Counted from the first letter of the stretch, positions 1 through 11,106 are shown. The stretch: DNA of 64,000 nucleotides from Arbacia lixula (GCA_963669155.1 OZ022597.1:7566240-7630239), one strand, 5' to 3'. The notes: generated by a model not told the origin, from the letters alone. Translations and numbers: made by a program.

Positions 1-601
1 ATGAAGATGTTAAGCAACTGTGAAATCGTGAAACCGACATACAATTGCTCTACTATTGTTCCACATGTCTTTCTCTTTCTCACATACATGTCGAAGATAT
101 ATGACTTCCTTACACTTCCTAAACTGTTTGTAAGCTTGCTAAGTTACAACACACATTATTATACACAACTGGAATCAAAGAATATAGTCTAAAAAACTAT
201 ATGCGAGTATGTCATAAGATATCATGCTACATGATTAACTAACGTCTACGTTGAAAATACGTATATTTCAACTATACACTGTTATTAGAATCAATGTGTG
301 CAGACTTGTTCATTTCTCCATTAATTGAAAACTTTAACATCAATCATTAAAAAAAAATGTTTCTATTTAAACAATAAATCGTCACCACAGCATGAACACT
401 AGTATCGCCAAATACGATTTATCCATAGGTGCAATGTAACATCTTAACGACATATTTATAAATGAGAAATCAAACGGGTGCGCTCTAGGCGTTGAAAGTG
501 TGTCCATGTTTTAATAGGCCATAATCAAACATCCATAACAATATAAGTATACATTAAGAGAGACATTACATTACACATGATGACATCAAATATATCATAC
601 A

Positions 602-602
<1 letters not shown>

Positions 603-658
<56 letters not shown>
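603..658. repeat. (TA)n microsatellite
   Basis: Uninterrupted TA dinucleotide run of about 28 units, 25 bp upstream of the first tRNA-like gene. The matching tract in the second module copy (about 1726-1748) is much shorter, so the length is unstable. Confidence 0.95.
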
Positions 659-659
<1 letters not shown>

Positions 660-682
660 GGGTTCGCCTTAGACACTAACCC

Positions 683-754
683 GTCTCTGTGGTCTAGTGG
701 TTAAGGCACCGGCGTTCAAAGCTGGGGGCCCGGGTTCGATTCCCGGCAGAGACA
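683..754 (+). tRNA. tRNA-like gene, UCA anticodon loop (copy 1)
   Basis: A full 72-nt cloverleaf can be drawn by eye. The acceptor stem GTCTCTG/CAGAGAC pairs perfectly. The D-arm is GTCT/AGGC, the anticodon stem CCGGC/GCTGG has one G-U pair, and the loop is GTTCAAA. The variable loop is GGGC and the T-arm CCGGG-TTCGATT-CCCGG. Discriminator A754 is followed directly by T6, a Pol III terminator. The A box (TGGTCTAGTGG) and B box (GGTTCGATTCC) are intact. With T at 33 the anticodon reads UCA, which would pair with UGA. It is not a selenocysteine tRNA, since it lacks the long variable arm and extended acceptor. The D and T arms resemble tRNA-Glu. It may be a true tRNA, a drifted tRNA-Glu, or the head of a tRNA-derived SINE; expression cannot be judged. 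Confidence 0.7.
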
Positions 755-1772
755 TTTTTTCGGCATCACCAATTTTTCCAAAGGGTAGATAGCTCTGGGG
801 AACCTTGATTTAAGCTACGCCTACCATTGTTCTCTTCATCTATTTCTTTCACAAAATATTTAAAAAATAAAAGAGTTCCCAAAGCTGTTGTATATGTATA
901 ATTTCTTACATTTATATATATATATATATATATACGAATATATACATATATTAAAATACAGTACAAGTCATTAGTATACATCAAACAGTCAATGGGGAAA
1001 AGGTTAATTACTGGGGGAAAGGGTAATAATAGATAACTACTATACAACATCCCCTTTTTGGAAATAAGGCTCCCCTCCTATTCAAATTCCTGTGGGCTAT
1101 TGACACGATAAAGAAACAATGAAGATGTGAAGCAACTGTGATTCGTGAAACCGACATACAATTACTCTACTATTGTTCCACATGTCCTTCTCTCTCTCTT
1201 TCTCACATACATGTCGAAGATATATGACTTGCTTACACGTCCTAAACTGTTTGTAAACTTACTAAGTTACAACACACATTATTATACACAACTGAAACCT
1301 AAGAATATAGTCTAAAAACTGTATGCGAACATGTCATAACATATCATGCTACATGATTAACTATCGTCTACATTGAAAATACGTATATTTCTACTATACA
1401 CTGTTATTAGAATCAATGTGTGCAGACTTATTCATCTCTCCATTAATTGAAAACTTTAATATCAATCATTAAAGAAAATGATTCTAGTTTAAAAACAATA
1501 AATCGTCAACACAGCATGAACACTAGTATCGCCATATACGATTAATCCATAGGTACAATGTAACATCTTGACAACATGATTATAAATGAGAAATCAAACG
1601 GGTGCGCTCGAGGCTTTGAAAGTGTGTCCATGTTTAAATAGGCCATAATCATACATCCATAACAATATAAGTATACATTTAGAGAGACATTGCATTACAC
1701 ATGATGACATCAAATGTATCATACAGTATATATATATATATATATATACGGGTTCGCCTTAGCCACTAACCC

Positions 1773-1844
1773 GTCTCTGCGGTCTAGTGGTTAAGGCACC
1801 GGCGTTCAAAGCTGGGGGCCCGGGTTCGATTCCCGGCAGAGACA
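1773..1844 (+). tRNA. tRNA-like gene, UCA anticodon loop (copy 2)
   Basis: Same 72-nt cloverleaf as the copy at 683, differing only at position 8 (C in place of T). All stems, the GTTCAAA loop, the B box and the T6 terminator (1845-1850) are retained. It lies in the second copy of the 1.1-kb module, so it arose by segmental duplication rather than by an independent insertion. The T8 change touches a core tertiary contact and the first base of the A box, so this copy may be weaker. Confidence 0.65.
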
Positions 1845-2083
1845 TTTTTTCGGCATCACCAATTTTTCCAAAGGGTAGATAGCTCTGGGGAGCCTTGATT
1901 TAAGCTACGCCTACCATTGTTCTCTTCATCTATTTCTTTCACAAAATATTTAAAAAATAAAAGAGTTGCCAAATCTGTTGTATATGTATAATTTCTTACA
2001 TTTATATATATATACGTATATATACATATATATATATATATATATTAAAATACAGTACAAGACAATATGAAGTAATATAGTAG

Positions 2084-2138
<55 letters not shown>

Positions 2139-2240
2139 ATTCTCTGTAAAACCACTTTGATAGGCAAATCCAATACAAATGCAGTGGATGTGGCTGATTG
2201 GCAAAGACCATGAGACATTTAAGGCTAATCACCTTTTTTT

Positions 2241-3449
2241 TTCATTTTAAAAAGCAACAAAAAAAAAGGAAAGGACATCCCATGATACATCGCCAAGCAA
2301 CATTTTGACTCTTGTTTGAAGTCATGTCTGCTTCCGGCCTAGTGTTTTAATGTATGAGACCGGAAACGGATATGAATACGAAAACAAATCCAGATGTCGA
2401 CTCGTGGTGCATTTTGAGATGACTTGTGTATGGAGAACGAAATTTTGTCTGTTCAACACCGTTGCCATCTCGGAATGAATTGAATTTGCAATAGAATATA
2501 CATTTTGTGGAAATTTAGTGCGCAGGAAACGTAGATAGCTGATGTGTAGATTCCAAATCTCCTAATCGTGCTCATGATTTTTCGATGATTTATGATTGTA
2601 TCTTTTGAAAGGATTTAGCAGGTTCTGGAAATGAAACACAATAAACAACTACATCGGGGAAATATCGCTTATTAAGCACGTACATCTATATTGTTGATAA
2701 GGTTCAGTTCAATGTGTTTCAAAAGAGGACCCTTTCCTAAGGCATCTGCATCAAGATCAACGTTTTAAAGCACGGATAGGCCTTGATGTGTCTCTTGTAA
2801 ATCCATTTTGCAGATGGAAAATCGCAGCTTCACTTTTTTCAATCTGTTCACACATATTTCACATGTTTTGTAGTAAGATTACCAATTTGCATATTAATTC
2901 TAATATCTCTCTGATTTTGATGCACGACGATCAACTTACATTGCTTATGACGAGCATTGGGCATCCAGTACCAAGTCAGGAGGGATAAATAATACATTTA
3001 TTTGGCTTTTTGCTGCTCTGTGCACCAAGTGTTTAGACTTAAGACTGTAGGTATTTTGCTTTTTTAGCAAAATAGACATTTTATAAAGTAATTTCTATGA
3101 TAAAAACAACTTCCTAGATTAATTCCAGTCGTAAGCGAAACCGTTTTGCTACATAAATAACGAACTCAACATCCTTTAACAATATCCTTAAACAGAATGA
3201 GTTTTTCAAAAAATATCCGTTGTTACGAAGTTCGCTTTCACTGAATTATGAAAACAAATCTGCATCGTTAAAATCACACCATTACCGTAGACCGAGCTTA
3301 AAGCTGACCCTTAGCCTTAATCGACCCTGGTTTAACATGTTTAAAGCGGGTCTTATTTTGTTTTAATTTCTGGTAGCACAGTTGCATCAAATTCAGATTT
3401 AAGACGAGTCTATTGTTTCAAAGTGAAACACAGCGATTGCATTATGATA
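2241..3449. other. Non-coding 3' flank of GPCR A
   Basis: About 1.2 kb without a supportable gene. It is a flank module that recurs upstream (on the plus strand) of every receptor. Recognisable blocks include the stretch around 2330-2560 with gaccggaaacggatatga and the block at 2700-3060. Homologous blocks lie near 7.6-8.6, 13.4-14.4, 26.4-27.5 and 33.6-34.8 kb, and in the receptor-less module near 20.5-20.9 kb. Confidence 0.75.
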
Positions 3450-3635
3450 AACACAACAAAACGAGTAAGTCACCCCTTTTTCATTCTCGCATGACATGAC
3501 GGATCAACCACGTTTTCCGACAGGAGTTTATAAGTAAACAAACACCCCTGCCAAATTTATTTGCTTAAACTTCTTTTTTATAAAGCTTATAGTATTTTGA
3601 AGAAGGAGGGACTTTCTTTTTTGTTTTGTTTTGTT
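3450..3635. mobile_element. Internally deleted MITE, TA target site
   Basis: It begins AACACAACAAAACGAGTAAG and ends TTTGTTTTGTTTTGTT, and is flanked by TA (3448-3449 and 3636-3637). It matches both ends of the 742-bp element at 14426 but lacks about 555 bp of interior. Paralogous flanks of GPCR D (about 27500) and E (about 34850) have the uninterrupted target (attatgatagatcaac in E), which defines the ends. The candidate poly(A) signal of GPCR A (AATAAA on the minus strand, 3556-3561) lies inside this element. Confidence 0.7.
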
Positions 3636-3753
3636 TAGATCAACAATTCATGAACTTATAATCGGAAATACAGTGGGATTTTCATAATCTTGCATATTTC
3701 GACACAGTGATCCGAAATCCCCGAAACCATTTTGTTTTGTTCACATTGAAATT

Positions 3754-5088
3754 TTACTTCTCTCGAAATCCTCTACAAAAAATTCGTTGAAGTGTCTTCC
3801 GGAGAAGTGGTTGTGCCAATGGATACGCCAAGGGGTTGAGGAGGCTATTAATATACGTAGTCAAGCGGGCGCCATTTACAAATTCGTCACTGAAGTTGTT
3901 GAAGTATCGGTAAACGAGCACAAAGGAAATGGGAGTCCATGTCAAAAAAAATGCTACAACGATGAACGTTAGGGTTCGCATGGCTTTGTTTCTGTTGGTT
4001 GGGAATACCTTCCGTGGCCTTCGGTTTTGATAGGCCTGCCTGCTGTCTTGGGATAGATCAGCCACTCGTAGCTCACTCAATGGTGATAGGTTCTGGACAT
4101 GCGATCGCAGCCCCGTAGGGTGTCCTCCTGCATCCTGGACACCGTCGGAACCCTCATACTCGCATAAATCTTTAAGGTCAGGTTTGACTTCTAGCGCCGT
4201 AATGACAGCATAAGCATTTGGCAGCCCTTCAGAGCACATCGCTGATAGTGTTTGGACGCTTCCACAGGGTATATTGTCATTTCCGGTTTCTTCCGGTTTC
4301 GTGCCCATGCTCAGTTGATGGCCTTTTCTCACTGGGGCACTTCTTTTATTGGTGAAATGTAATGATTGACCTGGTCCTTCGACTAATATGCCATCTCCTT
4401 GATAAACTTGGCTATCAGTGTTTCCAAACTTCCCTGACAAGTGCTTGTTCCCTGTTTTCTTAATTTGACACCAGATCTTCGCGTAAAGGATCGAAATCGA
4501 GAAAAAAGGGAACATGAGCTTGAAACAGATGACTGCAATATTGGCCGGAAGATTGGTGACTATGTTTGGCATGGTGAACCCGAGCGACGTGCTGTCGGCG
4601 GGGTCGACAATGTCCCAGATAGTGAAGATTGGAAACCAGAAACTGAAGGACACGACCCAGGTGCAGAGGTTAATGACAAGTGCCTTCCTGTGGGACTTCC
4701 ACCGGAGGTGTCGAAGCGGAGAGTACACGGCGAAATAGCGGTCGAGACAGATCGCGACCACCGTCAGAACGGACACGCTGAGGAATGTGCTCTGCAACCC
4801 TTGAAAAAAGCATCCTGCGAGCTCTCCAAACGGCCAAGCCCCGTTAAGTTGGATCACGCATCGAAGCGGCATAAACACCAGCCCGATAAAGAGATCCGAG
4901 ATGGTGATATTGATGATGTATTGGTTTGAGTAAGTTCGGAGACGCTTTTCTTTCAGGAATGCCAGCAGGGTGAGAGAATTCATAAAGACAGTCAGAAAAG
5001 ATAGGAAAACTAGAGTACTGAAGATTACAAGTGCTTTCCACCTTTTGGAGTCCAATATGGGTAGAGGATCTGTGACATTCGTGGACAT
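3754..5088 (-). CDS. Rhodopsin-class GPCR, cluster copy A
   Basis: Intronless 444-aa seven-pass membrane receptor. Landmarks counted from MSTNVTD: N37 (1.50), D65 (2.50), C93 at the top of TM3, D116-R117-Y118, W144 (4.50), P194 and Y202 in TM5, TWTP in TM6 with W384 and P386, and NPLAY in TM7 (418-422). The third intracellular loop is long, about 160 residues. A Cys at 438 may be palmitoylated. The TM4, TM6 and TM7 motifs most resemble muscarinic or histamine H3-type receptors, but no Asp is found at 3.32, so a biogenic amine ligand is doubtful. The second extracellular loop has no Cys. The frame is open for 31 codons further upstream, but the MSTNV start is the one common to all five copies and places an NVT glycosylation site at the N terminus. 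A TATA-like box lies ~255 bp upstream. Ligand unknown. Confidence 0.93.
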   Translation of the reverse strand: MSTNVTDPLPILDSKRWKALVIFSTLVFLSFLTVFMNSLTLLAFLKEKRLRTYSNQYIINITISDLFIGLVFMPLRCVIQLNGAWPFGELAGCFFQGLQSTFLSVSVLTVVAICLDRYFAVYSPLRHLRWKSHRKALVINLCTWVVSFSFWFPIFTIWDIVDPADSTSLGFTMPNIVTNLPANIAVICFKLMFPFFSISILYAKIWCQIKKTGNKHLSGKFGNTDSQVYQGDGILVEGPGQSLHFTNKRSAPVRKGHQLSMGTKPEETGNDNIPCGSVQTLSAMCSEGLPNAYAVITALEVKPDLKDLCEYEGSDGVQDAGGHPTGLRSHVQNLSPLSELRVADLSQDSRQAYQNRRPRKVFPTNRNKAMRTLTFIVVAFFLTWTPISFVLVYRYFNNFSDEFVNGARLTTYINSLLNPLAYPLAQPLLRKTLQRIFCRGFREK

Positions 5089-5341
5089 ACTCCTGGTGTA
5101 AAACCACAGGTTTTTTCCACCGGTATAAAACGCGCTGTCAGCCGCTCGATTGATTCCACTGTACTGGACCAGTCTACGCAAAAAGCGCTATAAGCCTACC
5201 GCGTTGGACGGATTTAGAGTAGAAATGTGATACCTTCCTGATTTTGGTCAGATAAGCAAGAGGCGCCAGGGCTCCTCGTGTGGTGAGTGACATTGAAAAT
5301 CACTTATCAATCATATTCTGATAACATTCAATGATGAGGCC

Positions 5342-5350
5342 TATTATATA
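5342..5350 (-). promoter_or_regulatory. TATA-like box of GPCR A
   Basis: The minus strand reads TATATAATA about 255 bp upstream of the start codon, within the segment gctatataataggcc that is kept at the same place in the other copies. Position and conservation suggest a core promoter with a ~230-nt 5' leader. The transcription start is inferred. Confidence 0.5.
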
Positions 5351-5745
5351 GCTGAATCCAACAATGGAAGACGAGACTATAATAGAAAGGACTCGGCGTG
5401 GGTTAGGTGAAGGAAGGTCATTTCATATCGGTGGTTGGTTATGTCATTCCCTTCATAGCCATGGTAGGAGAGAGACAATGATTTGACGTGAACAACGAAG
5501 GAAACTAACCAATCAGGGAGCTTGTGTCATTTCACTTCACGACGCTACACATATGACACGTTCACGTTGCTAGCAGGGATGCTAGCATGACCCTGTTTCT
5601 ATCATTCTGCTAATGTAATTTGGGAGTGGGATAACTTAACTATACATTTATCCTGTATAGCGTCTTTCTCACGGCTCTATCAGTGTCTATCTTGACACGA
5701 TATTTGACATGTTTGGAGAAGCGCGGCAAACAGAATATATATTTT
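5351..5745. other. 5' flank of GPCR A up to the unit junction
   Basis: Non-coding sequence upstream of the putative promoter, repeated almost base for base at 11.1-11.5 kb and in part at 16.87-17.23 kb. Conserved blocks include the agagagacaatgatttgacgtgaac stretch and the run near 5640-5730. It may hold distal promoter elements. No open frame is convincing. Confidence 0.6.
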
Positions 5746-6374
5746 TTCTCCATGATATCATAGTTCCATTTAGTTATGCTAAAAAAAAAGAATGAGTACA
5801 ATAATTTTGTCTCTTTCTCACATACATGTCGAAGATAAATGACTTGCTTACACGTCCTAAACTGTTTGTAAACTTACTAAGTTACAACACACATTATTAT
5901 ACACAACTGAAACCAAAGAATATAGTGTAAAAACTATATGCGAACATGTCAAAAGATATCATGCTAAATGATTAACTATCTTCTACATTGAAAATACATA
6001 TACGTGTACATGTACTTATATTTTAACTATACATTGTTACTAGAATGAACGTGTGCAGACTTATTCATCTCTCCATTAATTGAAAACTTTAATATCAATC
6101 ATTAAAGAAAATGATTCTAGTTTAAAAACAATAAATCGTCAACACAGCATGAACTCTAGTATCGCCATATACGATTAATCCATAGGTGCAATGTAACATC
6201 TTGACAACATGATTATAAATGAGAAATCAAACGGGTGCGCTCGAGGCGTTGAAAGTGTGTCCATGTTTAAATAGGCCATAATCATACATCCATGACAATA
6301 TAAGTATACATTTAGAGAGACATTGCATTACACATGATGATATCATATAAAACATACAGTATGTATATATATAC

Positions 6375-6379
<5 letters not shown>

Positions 6380-6428
<49 letters not shown>

Positions 6429-6431
6429 TAT
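6380..6431. repeat. (TA)n microsatellite in unit B
   Basis: Near-pure TA run with a few interruptions. The counterpart in unit C is at about 12139-12190. Short Tyr-Ile open frames across it are artefacts. Confidence 0.9.
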
Positions 6432-6607
6432 ACTTTCTCCCATACGTGTACTGCATCAAAGCAATAACTTTGATCCAGCTGAGGCATGGCGGATTGTCAT
6501 TGTTCAAAACCCATCTACACACGACAAAGGAAATTATAATTGGTATAGTGTCGAAAATCTGTCTATCTGACGGTCAATCGTATCGGGGTAGCCTTAGCCA
6601 CTAACCC

Positions 6608-6670
6608 GTCTCTGTGGTTTAATGGTTAAGGCACCGGCGTTCAAAGCTGGGGGCCCGGGTTCGATTCGAC
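6608..6670 (+). pseudogene. Defective tRNA-like copy (unit B)
   Basis: It matches the tRNA-like genes at 683 and 1773 through the acceptor 5' strand, D-arm (now GTTTAATGG), anticodon arm and the start of the T-arm. It has then lost 8 nt (gattc-gac instead of gattcccggcagagac), removing the 3' T-stem and most of the 3' acceptor strand. The T6 run is still present downstream. It cannot fold as a tRNA and the B box is damaged. Confidence 0.8.
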
Positions 6671-6699
6671 ATTTTTTCGGCATCACCAATTTTTCCAAA

Positions 6700-6804
6700 G
6701 GGTAGATAGCTCTGGGGAGCCTTGATTCAAGCTACGCCTACCATTGATCTCTTCATCCATTTCTTTCACAAAATATTTCAATAAAAGAGTTGCCAAAGCT
6801 CTTC

Positions 6805-6841
<37 letters not shown>

Positions 6842-6959
6842 ACATGTTAATGTTTATACTTCAGAACTTGACTGAAGAAGGCCTAACAGTCGAAAGCTTT
6901 CAATTAAACTTGGAAGGTCCAGCTACGCCCCCGCTCCTAGACTCTCTTTTCTCATTTAT

Positions 6960-6990
<31 letters not shown>

Positions 6991-7620
6991 AACAATATTA
7001 TCATTGTATATATCGAGTGCTCGCAGTATATATATATACGTATATTATTCTCTCTAAAAGCACTATGATAGGCAAATAGAATATACAAATGCAGTGGATG
7101 TGGCTGATTAGCAAAGACCATGAGACATTTAAGGCTAATCACCTTCTTTTTCATTTCTAAATCAATAAAAAATGGACAGAACATCCCGTGATGCATCCCC
7201 AAGCAACATTTTGACTCTTGTTTGAAGTCATAGCTCTGGGGAACCTTGATTTAAGCTACTCCTACCATTGATCTCTTCATCCATTTCTTTCACAAAATAT
7301 TTAAATCAAATTTCTCTTGTATATGTATAATTTCACATATTTATATATATATACTTGAAGAATACTATCAGTATTATCAGTACTATCAGTATTATATATA
7401 TATATATATATATAAATATATATATATATATTATTCTCTCTAAAAGCACTATGATGGGCAAATAGAATATACAAATGCAGTGGATTTGGCTGATTGGCAA
7501 AGACCATGAGACATTTAAGGCTAATCACCTTCTTTTTTTAAAGCAATACAAAAAAGAAGGAAAGGACATCCCAGGATGCATCGGCCAGCAACATTTTGAC
7601 TCTTGTTTGAAATCATGTCT
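6700..7620. repeat. Internal ~0.5 kb tandem duplication in unit B
   Basis: The block starting agctctggggagccttgatt (about 6708) and ending gaagtcat (about 7231) is followed immediately by a second copy starting agctctggggaacc and ending near 7613. Both contain (TA)n and the cluster-wide block caaagaccatgagacatttaagg. Unit C has the same arrangement (about 12.47-13.38 kb). Unit A has it only once. Confidence 0.75.
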
Positions 7621-8660
7621 GCTTCCGAACTAGTGTATTAGTGTATGAGACCGGAAACGGATATGACTACAAAACAAATCCAGATGTCGACTCGTAGAGC
7701 ATTTTGAGATGACTTGTGTATGGAGAATGAAATATTATCTGTTCAACACCGTTGCCATCTCAGAATGTATTGAATTTGCAATAGAATATACATTTTGTGG
7801 AAATTTAGTGTCCAGGAAACTTACATTGTTGATGTGTTCTGGAAATGAAACACAATAAACAACTATATTGGGGCAATATCGCTTATTAAGCACGTACGTC
7901 TATATTGTTGATAAGGTTCAGTTCAATGAGTTTCAAAAGAGGACCCTTTCCTGAGGCATCTGCATCAAGATCAACGTTTTGAAAGCACAGACAGGCCTTG
8001 ATGATGTGTCTTTTGTAAATCCATTTTGCATGTGGAAAATCGCAGCTTCACTTTTTTCAATCAGCTCACACATATGTCACATGTTTTGTAGTAAGATTAC
8101 CAATTTGCATATTAATTCTAAAATCTCTCTGATTTTGATGCACGACGATCAACTTAGATTGTTTATGACGACCATTGTGCATCCAGACCCAAGTCAGGGG
8201 GAATAAGTGATCTATACATTTATTTGTCTTTTTGCTGCTCTGTGCAACAAGTGTTTAGACTTAAGACTGTAGGTATTTTGTTTTGTAGCAAAATAAAGAT
8301 TTTATAAAGTAATTTCTATGATAAAAACAACTGCCTAGATTAATTCCAGTCGTAAGCAAAACCGTTTTGCTACATAAATTACGAATTCAAAATCCTTTAA
8401 CAGAATGAGGTTTTTTTCAAAAATATCCGTTGTTCGGTAGTTCGTTTTCACTAAATTATGAAAAAAAATCTGCATCGTTAAAATCACACCATTACCGTAG
8501 ACCGAGCTTAAAGCTGACCCTTAGCCGAAATCGACCCTGGTTTTCACATGTTTAAAGCGGGTCTTATTTTGTTTTGATTTCTGGTAGCACAGTTGCATCA
8601 AATTCAGATTTAAGACGAGTCTATTGTTTCAAAGTGAAACACAGCGATTGCATTATGATA
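7621..8660. other. Non-coding 3' flank of GPCR B
   Basis: Counterpart of 2330-3449 with small indels. No supportable gene; the only open frames are short and not conserved between copies. Confidence 0.7.
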
Positions 8661-9401
8661 ACACAACAAAACGAGTAAGTCACGCCTTTTTCAAAACAGC
8701 ATAAATTTTAAACAAAACGGTTTTGAGCAAAATAATTTGGCAGGAGTGTTTCTACACTCATGGACTAACTTCGGTGTGAGAATGTGATTGATCCGTCAAG
8801 TCATTGCGTGAGTGAGCACATATCAATGGCAAAAATGTCACTTGTCAAAATTCACAAGGGTCGTTTTGGGGAAATTGTGATACAGGATTTCGACCAATTT
8901 TGTTTTTGGTGAATAATTAAGTGCTATGTATGATAATCATCATTCGTTTGACCCCCTCACACTTTAAATATTTGTTAGGGTTGAATGTGTTCAATTAAAA
9001 CATTCTCAGCATTCCTAGTTTTTTAAATGGTGAAATCCATGAAATTTATCCAAAAACTAAAATTTATTTTTTCCTGTACAATATATCTTCGCATTTTCTA
9101 AAAACATAGGAATTCTTGACAATGCCATTGTTAAGTGCTTAACCCTTCATAAACAAAGCGAAAAAAATATTATTATTTACTGTTTGGGGGCATACAAATG
9201 ACTTCGGTGACTTTTTAAAAGTGACACTTTTACCTTTAATGGAAATTCATTCTCGCATGACTTGACGGATCAACCACGTTTTCCGACAGGAGTTTATAAG
9301 TGAACAAACACCCCTGCCAAATTTATTTGCTTAAACTTCTTTTTTATAAAGCTTATAGTATTTTGAAAAAGGAGGGACTTTCTTTTTTGTTTTGTTTTGT
9401 T
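8661..9401. mobile_element. Full-length MITE in unit B (~741 bp)
   Basis: Flanked by TA (8659-8660 and 9402-9403). The ends are inverted and imperfect: the left arm contains gcaaaataatttggcaggag and the right arm cccctgccaaatttatttgc. The first A of the left end is missing compared with units A and C. No transposase is encoded. TA target sites suggest mobilisation by a Tc1/mariner-type transposase. Present in B and C, shortened in A, absent at the same site in D and E. Confidence 0.75.
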
Positions 9402-9519
9402 TAGATCAACAATTCATGAACTTATAATCAGAAATACAGTGGGATTTTCATAATCTTGCATATTTCGACACAGTGATCCGAAATCCCCGAAACCATTTTG
9501 TTTTGTTCACATTGAAATT

Positions 9520-10854
9520 TTACTTCTCTCGAAATCCTCTACAAAAAATTCGTTGAAGTGTCTTGCGGAGAAGTGGTTGTGCCAATGGATACGCCAAGGG
9601 GTTGAGGAGGCTATTAATATACGTAGTCAAGCGGGCGCCATTTACAAATTCGTCACTGAAGTTGTTGAAGTATCCGTAAACGAGCACAAAGGAAATGGGA
9701 GTCCATGTCAAAAAAAATGCTACAACGATGAACGTTAGGGTTCGCATGGCTTTGTTTCTGTTGGTTGGGAATACCTTCCGTGGCCTTCGGTTTTGATAGG
9801 CCTGCCTGCTGTCTTGGGATAGATCAGCCACTCGTAGCTCACTCAATGGTGATAGGTTCTGGACATGCGATCGCGGCCCCGTAGGGTGTCCTCCTGCATC
9901 CTGGACACCGTCGGAACCCTCATACTCGCATAAATCTTTAAAGTCAGGTTTGACTTCTAGCGCCGTAATGACAGCATAAGCATTTGGGAGCCCTTCAGAG
10001 CACATCGCTGATAGTGTTCGGACGCTTCCACAGGGTATATCGTCATTTCCGGTTTCTTCCGGTTTCGTGCCCATGCTCAGTTGGTGGCCTTTTCTGACTG
10101 GGGCACTTCTTTTATTGGTGAAATGTAATGATTGACCTGGTCCTTCGACTAACATGCCATCTCTTTGATAAACTTCGCTATCAGTGTTTCCAAACTTCCC
10201 TGACACGTGCTTGTTCCCTGTTTTCTTAATTTGACACCAGATCTTCGCGTAAAGGATCGAAATCGAGAAAAAAGGGAACATGAGCTTGAAACAGATGACT
10301 GCAATATTGGCCGGAAGATTGGTGACTATGTTTGGCATGGTGAACCCGAGCGACGTGCTGTCGGTGGGGTCGACAATGTCCCAGATAGTGAAGATTGGAA
10401 AACAGAAACTGAAGGACACGACCCAGGTGCAGAGGTTGATGACAAGTGCCTTCCTGTGGGACTTCCACCGGAGGTGTCGAAGAGGAGAGTACACGGCAAA
10501 GTAGCGGTCGAGACAGATCGCGACCACCGTCAGAACGGACACGCTGAGGAATGAGCTCTGCAACCCTTGAAAAAAGCACCCTGCGAGCCATCCAAACGGC
10601 CACGTCCCGTTAAGTTGGATCACGCATCGAAGCGGCATAAACACCAGCCCGATAAAGAGATCCGAGATGGTGATATTGATGATGTATTGGTTTGAGTAAG
10701 TTCGGAGACGCTTTTCTTTCAGGAATGCCAGCAGGGTGAGAGAATTCATAAAGACAGTCAGAAAAGATAGGAAAACTAGAGTACTGAAGATTACAAGTGC
10801 TTTCCATCTTTTGGAGTCCAATATGGGTAGAGGATCCGTGACGTTCGTGGACAT
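9520..10854 (-). CDS. Rhodopsin-class GPCR, cluster copy B
   Basis: Intact 444-aa intronless receptor, nearly identical to copy A, with the same start (MSTNVTD) and all class A hallmarks (SDLF in TM2, DRY, W4.50, P and Y of TM5, TWTP, NPLAY). Changes relative to A include NGTWPFGWLAG in place of NGAWPFGELAG before TM3, SSFLS for STFLS in TM3, FCFP for FWFP at the end of TM4, and VYGYF for VYRYF after TM6. Several of these are shared with C and not with D or E, so they arose after A split from the B/C line. Poly(A) signal candidate on the minus strand at 9322-9327. Likely membrane receptor of unknown ligand. Confidence 0.93.
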   Translation of the reverse strand: MSTNVTDPLPILDSKRWKALVIFSTLVFLSFLTVFMNSLTLLAFLKEKRLRTYSNQYIINITISDLFIGLVFMPLRCVIQLNGTWPFGWLAGCFFQGLQSSFLSVSVLTVVAICLDRYFAVYSPLRHLRWKSHRKALVINLCTWVVSFSFCFPIFTIWDIVDPTDSTSLGFTMPNIVTNLPANIAVICFKLMFPFFSISILYAKIWCQIKKTGNKHVSGKFGNTDSEVYQRDGMLVEGPGQSLHFTNKRSAPVRKGHQLSMGTKPEETGNDDIPCGSVRTLSAMCSEGLPNAYAVITALEVKPDFKDLCEYEGSDGVQDAGGHPTGPRSHVQNLSPLSELRVADLSQDSRQAYQNRRPRKVFPTNRNKAMRTLTFIVVAFFLTWTPISFVLVYGYFNNFSDEFVNGARLTTYINSLLNPLAYPLAQPLLRKTLQRIFCRGFREK

Positions 10855-11097
10855 ACTCCCGGTGTAAAACCACAGGTTTTTTCCACCGGTATAAAACGCG
10901 CTGTCAGCCGTTCGATTGATTCCACTGTACTGGACCAGTCTACGCAAAAAGCGCTATAAGCCTACCGCGTTCGACGGATTTAGAGTACAAATTTGATACC
11001 TTGCAGGTTTTGGTCAGATAAGCAAGTGGCGCCAGGGCTCCTCGTGTGGTGAGTGACACTGAAAATCACTATTCTGATAACATTCAATGATGAGGCC

Positions 11098-11106
11098 TAT
11101 CATATA
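11098..11106 (-). promoter_or_regulatory. Altered TATA-like box of GPCR B
   Basis: Minus strand TATATGATA at the position where A and C have TATATAATA. The single substitution could weaken the core promoter of this copy. Confidence 0.4.

Larger units (their letters stand above)
1..2240. repeat. Two tandem copies of a ~1.1 kb module 3' of GPCR A
   Basis: The opening sequence (atgaagatgttaagcaactg) returns near 1119 (atgaagatgtgaagcaactg), and the two blocks stay alignable through the tRNA-like genes at 683 and 1773 and the shared tail after them. Each block contains a (TA)n tract of different length. The same module, once per unit, is found near 5.8-7.2 kb and 11.6-13.0 kb. Open frames here are only products of the (TA)n runs (Tyr-Ile repeats); I see no protein-coding gene. 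Confidence 0.85.

Noticed and set aside
683..754. Selenocysteine tRNA, suggested by the UCA anticodon
   Set aside because: The 72-nt length and 4-nt variable loop lack the long variable arm and extended acceptor of tRNA-Sec.
1950..2232. Tyr-Ile-rich open frames at several places (also 6334, 7301, 12138, 12503)
   Set aside because: They are translations of (TA)n microsatellites.
4441..4929. Long plus-strand open frames antisense to the receptors (also in B-E)
   Set aside because: They mirror the GPCR coding strand and recur in each copy only because the receptor sequence is conserved; no family resemblance of their own.
5089..5181. N-terminal extension of 31 residues in GPCR copies A and B
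   Set aside because: Broken by a one-base deletion in C and replaced by unrelated sequence in D and E, while MSTNV is common to all.
7228..7330. A truncated SINE copy sharing the sequence after the tRNA-like gene
   Set aside because: Explained by the ~0.5-kb tandem duplication inside the unit, so it does not show independent retroposition.
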